Below are positions 9,748-17,288 of a stretch of 64,000 bases of DNA, piece by piece. This DNA comes from Pseudomonadota bacterium. GTDB lineage: Bacteria > Pseudomonadota > Alphaproteobacteria > Acetobacterales > Acetobacteraceae. Position numbers and translations under genes: made by a program. The DNA is taken from the NCBI GenBank assembly GCA_018240405.1, contig JAFEFW010000615.1, forward strand, positions 62,001 to 126,000, written 5' to 3'. The first letter of the stretch is position 1. Each line of letters begins with the position of its first letter. The notes under the pieces were generated by a model. The model saw only the letters and a program-made list of their open reading frames with translations, had not been told where the DNA came from and searched no databases.

Positions 9748-10443
9748 TCATCGGCCGATCCACCGGTTCAGTCGTTTATTGAACCATTCCGAGAGCAGCA
9801 GACCGGCGAGAGCGAGCATCAGCGAAACGATCGACAGCTGCGCCGCCTTTTGTTCGCCACCCGGAACCTGCAGCGCGCTGTAGATCGCCAGTGGCAGCGT
9901 CTGAGTCTGGCCCGGAATGTTTGCGGCAAAGGTGATGACGGCGCCGAACTCACCGAGGCAGGTGGCGTAGGCGACGATCCCGCCGACCAGAATGCCCGGC
10001 GAAGCCAGGGGCAGGGTCACGTTGATCATCCGGTCCCAGCGTCCGGCACCGAGGGTACGTGCCGCGTGCTCCAGCTTCGGGTCCACCGCCTCAAGCGAGA
10101 GACGGATGGAGCGGATCATGATCGGGAAGGTCATCACCGCGCAGGCCAGTGCCGCACCGGCGGTGGTGAAGACCAGACGGATGCCAAACCACTCATACAG
10201 GATCGAACCCAGGGGGCCGCGGACGCCGAACAGCACCAGCAACAGCCAGCCGGTAACAACCGGCGGCAGCACCAGCGGCAGGTGTACCAATGCATTTAGT
10301 GCGGCCTTCCCCGGGAACTGCATACGGGCAAGTATCCAAGCGACCACGATGGCCAGCGGCAGGCCGACGCCGACGGCCCGAGCGGCAACGGCCAAGGTCA
10401 GCCGCACGGCCTCCCACTCCTCAGGAGTTAGGTGAAACGTCAT
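9748..10443 (-). CDS. modB: Molybdate-type ABC transporter permease, ModB family, orphan
   Basis: This 231-residue inner-membrane permease fits ModB in length and sequence: an N-terminal TPEEWEAVRLTL segment, a VLPPVVTGW motif, and the EAA loop EHAARTLGAGRWDRMINVTLPL around residues 130-151, followed by the GEFGAVITFAANIPGQTQTLPLAIY block that is highly characteristic of molybdate and tungstate permeases. It would form the channel of a molybdate importer with ModA (binding protein) and ModC (ATPase), but neither gene is beside it. The upstream neighbour on the same strand is a DUF364 protein and the downstream gene is convergent. Partners must be elsewhere or lost. A short inverted repeat overlaps its start codon. 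Confidence 0.88.
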   Translation of the reverse strand: MTFHLTPEEWEAVRLTLAVAARAVGVGLPLAIVVAWILARMQFPGKAALNALVHLPLVLPPVVTGWLLLVLFGVRGPLGSILYEWFGIRLVFTTAGAALACAVMTFPIMIRSIRLSLEAVDPKLEHAARTLGAGRWDRMINVTLPLASPGILVGGIVAYATCLGEFGAVITFAANIPGQTQTLPLAIYSALQVPGGEQKAAQLSIVSLMLALAGLLLSEWFNKRLNRWIGR

Positions 10444-10456
10444 ACCGCAACGGTAT
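10442..10456 (-). promoter_or_regulatory. Inverted repeat overlapping the modB start codon
   Basis: On the plus strand the bases read ATACCG-CAA-CGGTAT, a perfect 6 bp inverted repeat with a 3-base centre. It covers the first two bases of the modB ATG and the sequence directly upstream. In RNA it could fold into a small hairpin over the start codon; in DNA it could be an operator half-site pair. A GTAT...ATAC pair continues just upstream (to about 10468). It does not clearly match the ModE consensus I know, so the role is open. Confidence 0.3.
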
Positions 10457-10640
10457 AGTCATTCGATACAGCGAGAAAAGCCGACCCTTCAAAGCTGATA
10501 GCATTTTGCTCACGCAGCAAATTCCACGGGCCACCTGCTCCGTACGACATTGCGGCATGTTCCAGATCCGTACGTCTGCTACGTTCGCGCAGCGTATTCA
10601 GCAGGCAGCGGCTGAGAACGCCGACGCCGAGTTCCTCGGT

Positions 10641-11495
10641 TCAGGCTGCGACGGCAGGTGTGACCGGACGGCGCACCAACACGACCCGCTGCGCGGACCG
10701 GCCGAAGAAGTGCTGGCCGGACCCGCCCTCGGCCAGCACGTCCAGCAGCATGTCCGGTGCCGTGACGCGGATACCGCCCATGATGTCGACGCCGCGACGC
10801 AGAAATGCGTCCGGCGCCATGCCAACCGTGGGACCAACGACCACAACACGCGCATCAGCCCGCGGCAGGGAGAGCAGCGCATCGGCAGTGCCGTTCACGA
10901 GGGTACTGCCGGTAATCAGCACGACATCCGCGTGCGGCAGCACATCTACCGCCGCTGCCGTCGGACGGTAGCGCGGCAGTTCCTCCGGCTTCAGCATCGC
11001 CGGGTTCAGTTCCAGCACGGTGTAGTCCTGCTTCATTGCTTTCAGTGCACGTAGGAACGGAATAAACGCGCCGACCAGCGCGACACGTTCACCGGGCCGG
11101 ATCGCCGCGGCGTCAAACGCATCCACATCCTCCCGCAACACGACGTCTGCGTGCGGCTGACGCTTCCAGCAGGCATCGGCAAGCGCATTCAGCGTGGCGA
11201 TCGCCAGGGCACGGTGCATCGCGTTGGGCGACATCACGTGCTCCAGCAGCTCCGTCGCGCGCCGACCGCGGAGTGTGCCAGGCGCCAGCACCGGGTCGAA
11301 GACGGTATGGCAGCACGCGTCGTGGATTTCGGTCCGAGCAGGGGTGTGGCAGACGCCGGCTGTACCGTTGTCGAGGGCAACGCCGGTAAAGTACATGCCA
11401 GCGACGGCTCTGGTGACGCTGATATTGGCGACGGCCGGGCCGAGCGTGGCATGAATTTCGGCAACGAGGTCCGACAGGATGGCGTTGGTTATCAC
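10641..11495 (-). CDS. DUF4213/DUF364 domain protein (putative heavy-metal chelation)
   Basis: This 284-residue cytoplasmic protein resembles the DUF4213 (N-terminal, enolase-N-like) plus DUF364 (C-terminal) family, which structural work has suggested binds metals or metal cofactors. Visible family features are the central GVCHTP and VMSPNAMHRALAIATLNAL segments, then GERVALVGAFIPFLRALK and a Rossmann-like second half ending in VVVVGPTVGMAPDAFLRRGVD with GG and TAPDMLLDVLAEGGSG. The start is GTG at 11495 with AGGA eight bases upstream. It lies upstream of orphan modB on the same strand (197-base gap), which would fit a molybdenum-related role, but this is only contextual. It is divergent from the Rieske gene. 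Confidence 0.75.
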   Translation of the reverse strand: MITNAILSDLVAEIHATLGPAVANISVTRAVAGMYFTGVALDNGTAGVCHTPARTEIHDACCHTVFDPVLAPGTLRGRRATELLEHVMSPNAMHRALAIATLNALADACWKRQPHADVVLREDVDAFDAAAIRPGERVALVGAFIPFLRALKAMKQDYTVLELNPAMLKPEELPRYRPTAAAVDVLPHADVVLITGSTLVNGTADALLSLPRADARVVVVGPTVGMAPDAFLRRGVDIMGGIRVTAPDMLLDVLAEGGSGQHFFGRSAQRVVLVRRPVTPAVAA

Positions 11496-11733
11496 GGCAC
11501 ATGTCCTGTGTTTTCGTAAGGGATAAACCTGCGGCGCAAAGCTGACAACGACGGCCAGGGCTCTCGACGGTCAAGAAACCGGTTGGCGTTCGATAGGTCA
11601 AGATATATCGTAGCGATGGATCGACCCGCGCCATTCCTGCTGACGCGGGTTCGGTCCGCGGCTGTGCGGCAAGCTGTTCCCAATCCCTGCCCGCTGCGCG
11701 GCCGCAGCGAGTTCCAGACATTCGGACCTACCC

Positions 11734-12300
11734 ATGACTGCAATCACGCCGGACGCGCTGCCTCCCGATCGGGATGAGGCGCTGCCGTTTCGCCGCGATA
11801 CGCTCAAGCTGCTCGCTACCAGCGGGGCTGCCATTGGCATTGGCGCACTTGCCTGGCCACTGGTTGACAGCCTCGCTCCGTCCAAAGACACGCTTGCCCT
11901 CGCCACAATCGAGGTCGACCTTGCACCGATCGCCGAGGGCACAGGCATCGTCGTTCTTTGGCGCGGCGCGCCTGTCTTCGTGCGCCACCGCACGCCCGAG
12001 GAGATCAAGGAAGCACAGTCCGTCGCAGTCTCGACCCTGCGCGACCCGCAGACTGATGCTGCTCGGGTCAAGGCCGGCCATGAGCAATGGCTGGTCACCA
12101 GCGCCGTCTGCACCCACCTTGGCTGCGTGCCTGGCGGTAGCAAGCCATCGGAGTCCCGCGGTGACTTCGGCGGGTGGTTCTGCGCGTGCCACGGCAGCCA
12201 GTACGACACATCCGGGCGCATCCGCAAAGGCCCGGCGCCGCTGAACCTGCCAGTGCCGCCTTACGCGTTCCTGACAGACGAGCGTATCAAGCTCGGCTGA
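11734..12300 (+). CDS. petA: Ubiquinol-cytochrome c reductase Rieske iron-sulfur subunit, orphan
   Basis: This 188-residue Rieske protein of the bc1 complex transfers electrons from ubiquinol to cytochrome c1 on the periplasmic side. The N-terminal FRRDTLKLLATSG twin-arginine-like segment and the following hydrophobic helix (about residues 28-50) form a Tat-dependent membrane anchor. The cluster ligands are Cys126 and His128 (CTHLGC) and Cys150 and His153 (CACHGS), with Cys131 and Cys152 positioned for the usual disulfide. Length and motif spacing are normal for PetA. Normally petB (cytochrome b) and petC (cytochrome c1) follow; here a PadR regulator follows instead, so this is an isolated or duplicate subunit. 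Confidence 0.92.
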   Translation: MTAITPDALPPDRDEALPFRRDTLKLLATSGAAIGIGALAWPLVDSLAPSKDTLALATIEVDLAPIAEGTGIVVLWRGAPVFVRHRTPEEIKEAQSVAVSTLRDPQTDAARVKAGHEQWLVTSAVCTHLGCVPGGSKPSESRGDFGGWFCACHGSQYDTSGRIRKGPAPLNLPVPPYAFLTDERIKLG

Positions 12301-12352
12301 CACGGGCCGCGCGTACGGCTCTGATGCCACACATGTATGGGAGAAGCGCTCC

Positions 12353-12928
12353 ATGCCGCCGCGGCTGATGCCCGATATTCTCGAAGGACGGGGCTGGGAG
12401 TGTTTCGACTGCGGCCGGGGCAGCTGCGGCCGAGGCGGCGGCTTCGGCACGGGACGTGGGCGGGGGCGCGGTCGCATGTTCGACAACGGCGACTTGCGCC
12501 TGATCATCATGTTGCTGCTGTCGGAGCGGCCGCGCCATGGCTATGAGATCATCAAGGCATTGGCGGATCGTGTGGGCGGCGGCTACAGCCCCAGCCCCGG
12601 CGTCGTCTACCCGACGCTGACGCTGCTGGAGGAACTCGGCCACGCCGCCGTCACCGAGGAGCGCGGCGGACGGAAACTCTATACCCTGACCAATGATGGT
12701 CACGCGGCACTGGACGACGCCCGTCCGGTGCTCGACTCCATTCAGCGGCGGATGGACAGCGGCGCCGCGGTACGTCATGGGCCGCCGCCGCAGGTGCTGC
12801 GCGCGATGGACAACCTGATGGCCGCGGTGCGCCTGCGGTTGGAAGGTCTTGACGCCAGTGCGGAGCAGATCCGCGCAGTCACGGCAGCACTGGATACCGC
12901 GGCGCGCGCGGTCGAGGAGGTGGAGTGA
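12353..12928 (+). CDS. PadR-family transcriptional regulator with Cys/Gly/Arg-rich N-terminal extension
   Basis: This 191-residue protein has a PadR winged helix-turn-helix beginning near residue 42 (DNGDLRLIIMLLLSERPRHGYEI), with the family's PSPGVVYPTL recognition segment and GRKLYTLT wing. The C-terminal helical region is a dimerisation domain. Residues 1-41 form a low-complexity lead of glycine and arginine containing ECFDCGRGSCG, a Cys-x2-Cys-x4-Cys arrangement that could bind a metal or respond to thiol oxidation. Related alphaproteobacterial PadR proteins have Gly/Arg-rich leads and often sit beside siderophore-interacting-protein genes; no such gene is present here. It starts 52 bases after the Rieske gene on the same strand and may be cotranscribed with it. 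Confidence 0.88.
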   Translation: MPPRLMPDILEGRGWECFDCGRGSCGRGGGFGTGRGRGRGRMFDNGDLRLIIMLLLSERPRHGYEIIKALADRVGGGYSPSPGVVYPTLTLLEELGHAAVTEERGGRKLYTLTNDGHAALDDARPVLDSIQRRMDSGAAVRHGPPPQVLRAMDNLMAAVRLRLEGLDASAEQIRAVTAALDTAARAVEEVE

Positions 12929-13028
12929 GTTCGCGTGTTGATGGCAGGCGGTGTCTCATTCCAGCCGCCGATTGCCCTTCGGACCATCCGTCCCCGGATG
13001 CTGACGTAGCCTGATCCGCAACCGTCTG

Positions 13029-13050
13029 CCCCGGCCGGTACAGGCCGGGG
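13029..13050. terminator. Stem-loop downstream of padR
   Basis: CCCCGGCC, a 6-base loop (GGTACA) and GGCCGGGG form a perfect 8 bp GC-only stem about 100 bases after the PadR stop. There is no T-run after it, so if it terminates transcription it would need Rho or act as an RNA 3' end stabiliser. Confidence 0.4.
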
Positions 13051-13203
13051 GATGCACCGATCAGCACGATCGTCCAGGCGATCGTTGCACAACAAGTCAC
13101 GTATTGGTCCTACATCCGTCATGACACCATGGCGTGCATCCCCACACCGCCGGGATGACCGGTCAAACGTTTGCGGCAAGTTCGAATGTCCGTACAGCCG
13201 GCG

Positions 13204-13229
13204 CCGATGCCGCGGGACCGCGGCATCGG
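13204..13229. terminator. Stem-loop downstream of creA
   Basis: A perfect 11 bp stem (CCGATGCCGCG pairing with CGCGGCATCGG) encloses a 4-base loop (GGAC). It lies 98 bases beyond the creA stop on the minus strand. No clear T-run flanks it on either strand. A bidirectional barrier between convergent genes is the most economical reading. Confidence 0.4.
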
Positions 13230-13326
13230 ATAAATGTCGCAGCGGCAGATGAACGAACTACCGCCGGACGGCCGCACCTGAGGCGCTACGGCACAGCCAG
13301 TCGATCACAACACCGGCAGTCATCGC

Positions 13327-13779
13327 TCACCGCTCCAGCGGCACCACACTGATGCTGTTGAACGGCGAGCCGTTGATCAGCTTGGTGCTGATCACCGTGT
13401 AGACCAATACCTTCTTCTCCTCGTCATAAGCACGATGGATCTGGAACGCCTTGAAGAACAGCGACGCCTGCGCGGCACCCATCACTTCCCGCTTTGGCAT
13501 CTTGTCCGGCAGCGTGATTGGCCCGACACCGCGGCACGCTACGGAGAACCGACTTGGGTCTTCGGCAAAGCCAAGCCCGCCCTTGATGCCACCGGTTTCG
13601 GCGCGCGACAGATAGCAGGACACGTTCTGCACCCTCGGGTCGTCGTAGCGCTCGACGACTATTTTATCGTTTGGACCCAGCCACCGGAACGTCGTGCTGA
13701 TCGAATCGATCTGGGTCTGGGCATACGCGGGCAGCGCCAATAGGCCAAACAAGGCGGCCAGGCCATAGCGTCTCATCAT
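13327..13779 (-). CDS. creA: CreA-family periplasmic protein
   Basis: This 150-residue exported protein of the CreA family has no known biochemical function. A signal peptide occupies residues 1-21 (MMRRYGLAALFGLLALPAYA-QTQ), so the mature protein is periplasmic. Family hallmarks visible are the IDSISTTFRWLGPNDKIVVERYDDP opening, the VQNVSCYLSRAETGGIKGGLGFAEDPS block with its first cysteine, a second cysteine in SVACRGVGPI, and the end block KVLVYTVISTKLINGSPFNSISVVPL. The ATG at 13779 overlaps the Nudix stop by four bases, so it is the last gene of a three-gene operon DUF1285-Nudix-creA. Two in-frame ATGs are adjacent; the first is used here because of the overlap. Confidence 0.9.
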   Translation of the reverse strand: MMRRYGLAALFGLLALPAYAQTQIDSISTTFRWLGPNDKIVVERYDDPRVQNVSCYLSRAETGGIKGGLGFAEDPSRFSVACRGVGPITLPDKMPKREVMGAAQASLFFKAFQIHRAYDEEKKVLVYTVISTKLINGSPFNSISVVPLER

Positions 13780-14378
13780 GGTCTCCCTTGTCGCAGCCTC
13801 TGGGCGAGATGCACCAGGATCGCCGCGGTCGCACCCCAGATATAATGATCAGGATGTGGCCAGACCCAGTATTCGCGCCATTCGCCCCTCACATGTTGGC
13901 GTTGGCGCCGGGGTGCCTCAGGGTCGAGCAGCACGGTCATCGGCAGCTCGAAAACCGCCTCGACCTCGTCCTCGGAAGGTTGATAGGTCAGGCCCGGCGG
14001 CAGGATGCTGAGGATCGGCGTGATCCGGTAGCCGGTGCCGGTGGCGTAGTCAGCCAAACGGCCAAGGATTTCGACCGACTGTCGGTGCAGCCCGATCTCC
14101 TCCCATGCCTCGCGCAGGGCCGCGTCTTCCGGCCCATTATCCTCCGGGTCGATGCGGCCACCGGGAAAGCTGACCTGGCCTGCATGCGCCTTTAGATGCG
14201 ATGTGCGCTTGGTCAGCAGTACGCCGGGCATCTCGCCCAAGACAATCGGCACCAATACGGCAGCAGGTGTCAGCGGACGCTGCAGCGCGGCGCGGATATC
14301 ATCCCCGTGTTCCGCTCCTGGATCGGGCGGCCACGCGGCGACCCGCGCCAGCCGCGTCCGCAACTCATCAGCGGTCAC
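13776..14378 (-). CDS. Nudix hydrolase, CoA pyrophosphatase (NudL/UPF0035) type
   Basis: This 200-residue cytoplasmic Nudix enzyme probably cleaves coenzyme A or acyl-CoA to phosphopantetheine and 3',5'-ADP. The UPF0035 signature that distinguishes CoA pyrophosphatases is visible: VLLTKRTSHLKAHAGQVSFPGG at about residues 57-78, directly followed by the Nudix box ending in REAWEEIGL near residue 96. The metal-binding glutamates of REAWEE are intact. It overlaps both neighbours by four bases (DUF1285 upstream, CreA downstream). In many alphaproteobacteria this gene is sandwiched between DUF1285 and a CCA-adding enzyme; the latter is absent here. Confidence 0.9.
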   Translation of the reverse strand: MTADELRTRLARVAAWPPDPGAEHGDDIRAALQRPLTPAAVLVPIVLGEMPGVLLTKRTSHLKAHAGQVSFPGGRIDPEDNGPEDAALREAWEEIGLHRQSVEILGRLADYATGTGYRITPILSILPPGLTYQPSEDEVEAVFELPMTVLLDPEAPRRQRQHVRGEWREYWVWPHPDHYIWGATAAILVHLAQRLRQGRP

Positions 14379-14992
14379 GTATCATTGGACGGCATGTCGC
14401 CGAGCGAGAAGAACTGCCCCTGGCTCCAGACGCCGAGAACATGGCGGGCGCCAATCCAGCGCGGTTCAGCCAGCGCCACGAGTTCATAGTATGTTGCCCG
14501 GTTGATGCGGGCCTCGATGCCAAGATGCCCATCGCCCGGGCGAACCAGGATATAGGGCGTGGGCTCGCAGGTCAGGATGTCGTGGGCGATGCGGATCGGG
14601 TGTTTGGCACCAGCGGTGATCACCTGATCGACGTTGGTGCGGAAGGACAGCACCTGGTCCCGCCCCTCGCCACTCCACTCCAGCTCAACGGCGACGAACG
14701 GTGCATCCTCTACCTGGATGCGGCCGCGTTCGGCCGGCGTCTGCAACCACCAACTCCCGTCGTCCTCGCGCTTCAGCACCGAGGCGAACAGGCAGACCAT
14801 CTCCTTCCGATTGATCGGAGTGCCGCGGTACAACCAGGTGCCATCACGCTTAATGAGGAACGGCAGATCGCCGCACTCCACAGGCACACGCATTCGGCCG
14901 GCCCTCGGCTGACCGGTCTTGGCTGAACATCGCGCCAAACTTGCGTCCATTCCTCCCCCCGGACGAGTGGATCCCGCCACTTGATAAGGCAT
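14375..14992 (-). CDS. DUF1285 domain protein
   Basis: This conserved alphaproteobacterial protein of unknown function is about 205 residues long. The DUF1285 core is recognisable from CGDLPFLIKRDGTWLYRG onward (RDGTW, PINRKEMVCLF, TPAERGRIQVEDAPFVAVEL) to IGARHVLGVWSQGQFFSLG at the C-terminus. The start is uncertain: candidate ATGs lie at 14992, 14950 (preceded very closely by GGGGGGAGGA) and 14893; the conserved domain needs only the last. The frame remains open to 15544 but that part runs through the divergent MoxR gene and is not real. It is the first gene of the operon with Nudix and creA, and is divergent from moxR. Confidence 0.82.
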   Translation of the reverse strand: MPYQVAGSTRPGGGMDASLARCSAKTGQPRAGRMRVPVECGDLPFLIKRDGTWLYRGTPINRKEMVCLFASVLKREDDGSWWLQTPAERGRIQVEDAPFVAVELEWSGEGRDQVLSFRTNVDQVITAGAKHPIRIAHDILTCEPTPYILVRPGDGHLGIEARINRATYYELVALAEPRWIGARHVLGVWSQGQFFSLGDMPSNDT

Positions 14993-15125
14993 TCCGGCTT
15001 CGCTCACAGGACCGTCTCCACTGGAACCGCACTTTCGTCCTGGGAGTGCGATATAGGAAGCATCCCCCCTTCGGCAAAAGAGCCTATATGAAGGGTTCCG
15101 AGACAGACAAAGAGGCCGGGTCCGT

Positions 15126-16166
15126 ATGTCAGGTGGTATGGCTGGCGCGCCACATTCCGTTTTCGACCGGTCAGCCGCCGGTCTGGACGATCCCAATGCA
15201 ATCCTGACGGCAACGGAGGCGCTGAGCGACCGCGTCGTTCGGGTGCGGGCCGCGATCGGCCAAGTGATTTTCGGCCAGAATGAGGTGGTTGACCAAACCT
15301 TGATCACCCTGCTCTCGGGCGGGCACGTGCTGCTGGTCGGTGTGCCAGGCCTTGGCAAGAGCCGCCTGGTGGAGACGCTAGGCGTGGTGATGGGACTGGC
15401 GACCAAGCGCATCCAGTTCACCCCGGACCTGATGCCGGCGGATATTGTTGGCAGTGAGGTGCTGGACGAGACCGAAGGCCGCCGCAGCTTCCGGTTCGTC
15501 CCGGGGCCGGTCTTCTGCCAATTACTGATGGCCGACGAGATCAACCGCGCCAGCCCCCGGACGCAGTCAGCGCTGCTGCAGGCGATGCAGGAGCAGCGGG
15601 TGGCAGTCAGCGGCGTGGAGCACCCGCTGCCGCGGCCGTTCCACGTGCTGGCGACACAGAACCCGATCGAGCAGGAAGGTACGTACCCGCTGCCCGAAGC
15701 GCAGCTGGATCGCTTCCTGCTGGAGGTGACGGTCAGCTACCCGGATCTTGATGCTGAGCGGACCATGTTGCTGGCGACCACGGGCGCCACGGACGCAAAG
15801 CCCGTGCAGGCGATGACCGCCGAGGAATTGATGGGCGCACAGGCGCTGGTACGCCGACTGCCCGTGGGGGAGAGCGTGCTTGAGGCAATCCTGTCCCTGG
15901 TCCGCGGCTGCCGCCCGGAGACGGCGCAGGACGACATTGTGAAGCAGCACGTTGCGTGGGGACCGGGCCCCCGCGCCGCGCAGGCGCTGATGCTCGCCTG
16001 CCGGGCCCGCGCCTTGCTGGACGGGCGGCTGGCGCCGAGCATCGACGATGTGGCGGCTTTGGCACGGCCGGTGCTGCGGCACCGGATGGCGTTGAGTTTT
16101 TCGGCGAGGGCGGATGGTGTCGTGCTGACGGATGTCATCGACCGGCTGGTGGGGCACCTTGGATAG
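15126..16166 (+). CDS. MoxR-family AAA+ ATPase
   Basis: This 346-residue cytoplasmic AAA+ chaperone-like ATPase of the MoxR subfamily helps assemble or activate partner proteins, usually together with VWA/DUF58 proteins encoded beside it. Walker A is GVPGLGKSR at about residues 77-85, Walker B LLMADEINRA, sensor 1 ATQNPIEQEGTYPLPEAQLDRF, and the C-terminal lid domain (AAA_lid_2) contains GPGPRAAQALMLACRARALLDGR. The first of several possible methionines is used; the protein core starts near residue 35. It leads a four-gene plus-strand cluster with DUF58, BatA/DUF4159 and a large VWA-like membrane protein. Confidence 0.93.
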   Translation: MSGGMAGAPHSVFDRSAAGLDDPNAILTATEALSDRVVRVRAAIGQVIFGQNEVVDQTLITLLSGGHVLLVGVPGLGKSRLVETLGVVMGLATKRIQFTPDLMPADIVGSEVLDETEGRRSFRFVPGPVFCQLLMADEINRASPRTQSALLQAMQEQRVAVSGVEHPLPRPFHVLATQNPIEQEGTYPLPEAQLDRFLLEVTVSYPDLDAERTMLLATTGATDAKPVQAMTAEELMGAQALVRRLPVGESVLEAILSLVRGCRPETAQDDIVKQHVAWGPGPRAAQALMLACRARALLDGRLAPSIDDVAALARPVLRHRMALSFSARADGVVLTDVIDRLVGHLG

Positions 16167-16406
16167 CGGGCAACGGCCGGAGAGAGGCGAGCGGCCAACC
16201 TCCTCGTCATGGCACGACGTGTCCGGCCGACCGGACGTTGCACAGCGTTCCTGGGGGCACACAGCCGCGGAGCAAGTGCCCGAGGGCGTGCCGAGGCGAA
16301 CCATGCCGCGGAAACAGGTTGAGCCGTTCGAACCAGGCGCTGGCGCTTGTGCACCTGCGCGCCCCATGACGGAAGTGTCCGGCTCCCGCCCGCTCAGGTC
16401 CAGCCG

Positions 16407-17288
16407 ATGCCGGTGACGCCCCCAGACACACTCCAGGCGGAAGCCCTTGGCGCCCGCCTCCCGCCCCTGCTTGTGGCAGCGGAACGGGTTGCCTCTACTG
16501 TGGCCCAGGGCGTGCATGGGCGGCGGCGTGTGGGACAGGGCGACAGCTTCTGGCAGTTCCGCCACTTCGTCCAGGGCGACGCGGTGGCCCGCGTCGACTG
16601 GCGTCAATCTGCGAAATCCGGCCGCATCGGCCCCGGCGGCTGGTTCATCCGCGAGACCGAATGGGAGGCCGCGCAGACGGTTTCCCTCTGGCGCGATGGC
16701 TCCGCCTCGATGCGCTGGCGCTCCCGCGCGGTGCCAATCGACAAGCAGCAACGCGCCGAGTTGCTGCTGCTGGCGCTCAGCTCACTGCTGCTGCGCGGTG
16801 GGGAGCGCGTGATGCTGATGCAGCCGGACGCGCGCCCGGTCGGTCACCGCGCCGGGCTTGAGCGCATCGCTGCCGAACTGCCGCGCTTGTCAGACGAGCA
16901 GGGCCTGCCGCCGCAGGTCCGCCTGCCGCGCCACGGCACCGTAGTATTGTTCAGCGACTTCTTCTCGCCACCCGAGCAGATCCGCGGCCTGCTGGGCCGC
17001 TTCGCCGCTGTGCCAGTGACCGGCCACCTGATGCAGATCCTCGACCCGGCTGAGGCGGTGCTGCCGTACCAGGGCCGTATCCGCTTCCGCGGCGTGGAGA
17101 AGGACGGTGACACGCTCATTCCACGCGTCGAGTCCGTGCGTGACGCCTATGGACAGCGCCTGCAGGCGCAGCAGGAAGAAATTGCCCGGCTCTGCGCCAC
17201 CGTCGGATTCGGCTTTACCATTCACCACACCGACCAGCCGCCGGAAACGGCACTGCTCGCCTTGTACGCAGCACTGGCGCCACGATGA
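16407..17288 (+). CDS. DUF58 domain protein of the MoxR cluster
   Basis: This 293-residue cytoplasmic protein has a DUF58 domain. The hallmark GRRRVGQGDSFWQFRHFVQGD..VDWRQSA lies at about residues 37-69, and the rest has a degenerate von Willebrand A-like fold (VSLWRDGSASMRW near 94-106 replaces the DxSxS metal site). DUF58 proteins are the usual partners of MoxR ATPases. The ATG at 16407 (MPVTPPD..) is preferred over the one at 16347 because the extra 20 residues are not conserved-looking. There is a 240-base gap after moxR with no gene, and a four-base overlap with the BatA/DUF4159 gene. Confidence 0.9.
   Translation: MPVTPPDTLQAEALGARLPPLLVAAERVASTVAQGVHGRRRVGQGDSFWQFRHFVQGDAVARVDWRQSAKSGRIGPGGWFIRETEWEAAQTVSLWRDGSASMRWRSRAVPIDKQQRAELLLLALSSLLLRGGERVMLMQPDARPVGHRAGLERIAAELPRLSDEQGLPPQVRLPRHGTVVLFSDFFSPPEQIRGLLGRFAAVPVTGHLMQILDPAEAVLPYQGRIRFRGVEKDGDTLIPRVESVRDAYGQRLQAQQEEIARLCATVGFGFTIHHTDQPPETALLALYAALAPR

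Larger units (their letters stand above)
12929..13326. other. Convergent intergenic region with two strong hairpins, no gene seen
   Basis: These 398 bases separate the PadR gene (+) from creA (-). I see no credible coding sequence; the open frames here are short and have no recognisable composition or homology. The region contains two perfect inverted repeats (annotated separately at 13029-13050 and 13204-13229) that may act as transcription barriers for the two converging transcripts. Confidence 0.6.

Noticed and set aside
15004..15544. N-terminal extension of the DUF1285 frame through the moxR region
   Set aside because: It is antisense to the well-supported MoxR gene and its composition is serine/arginine-rich and unlike any family; the real start is at or after 14992.
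15567..16751. A 394-codon open frame on the minus strand
   Set aside because: Antisense to moxR and DUF58, no recognisable domain.
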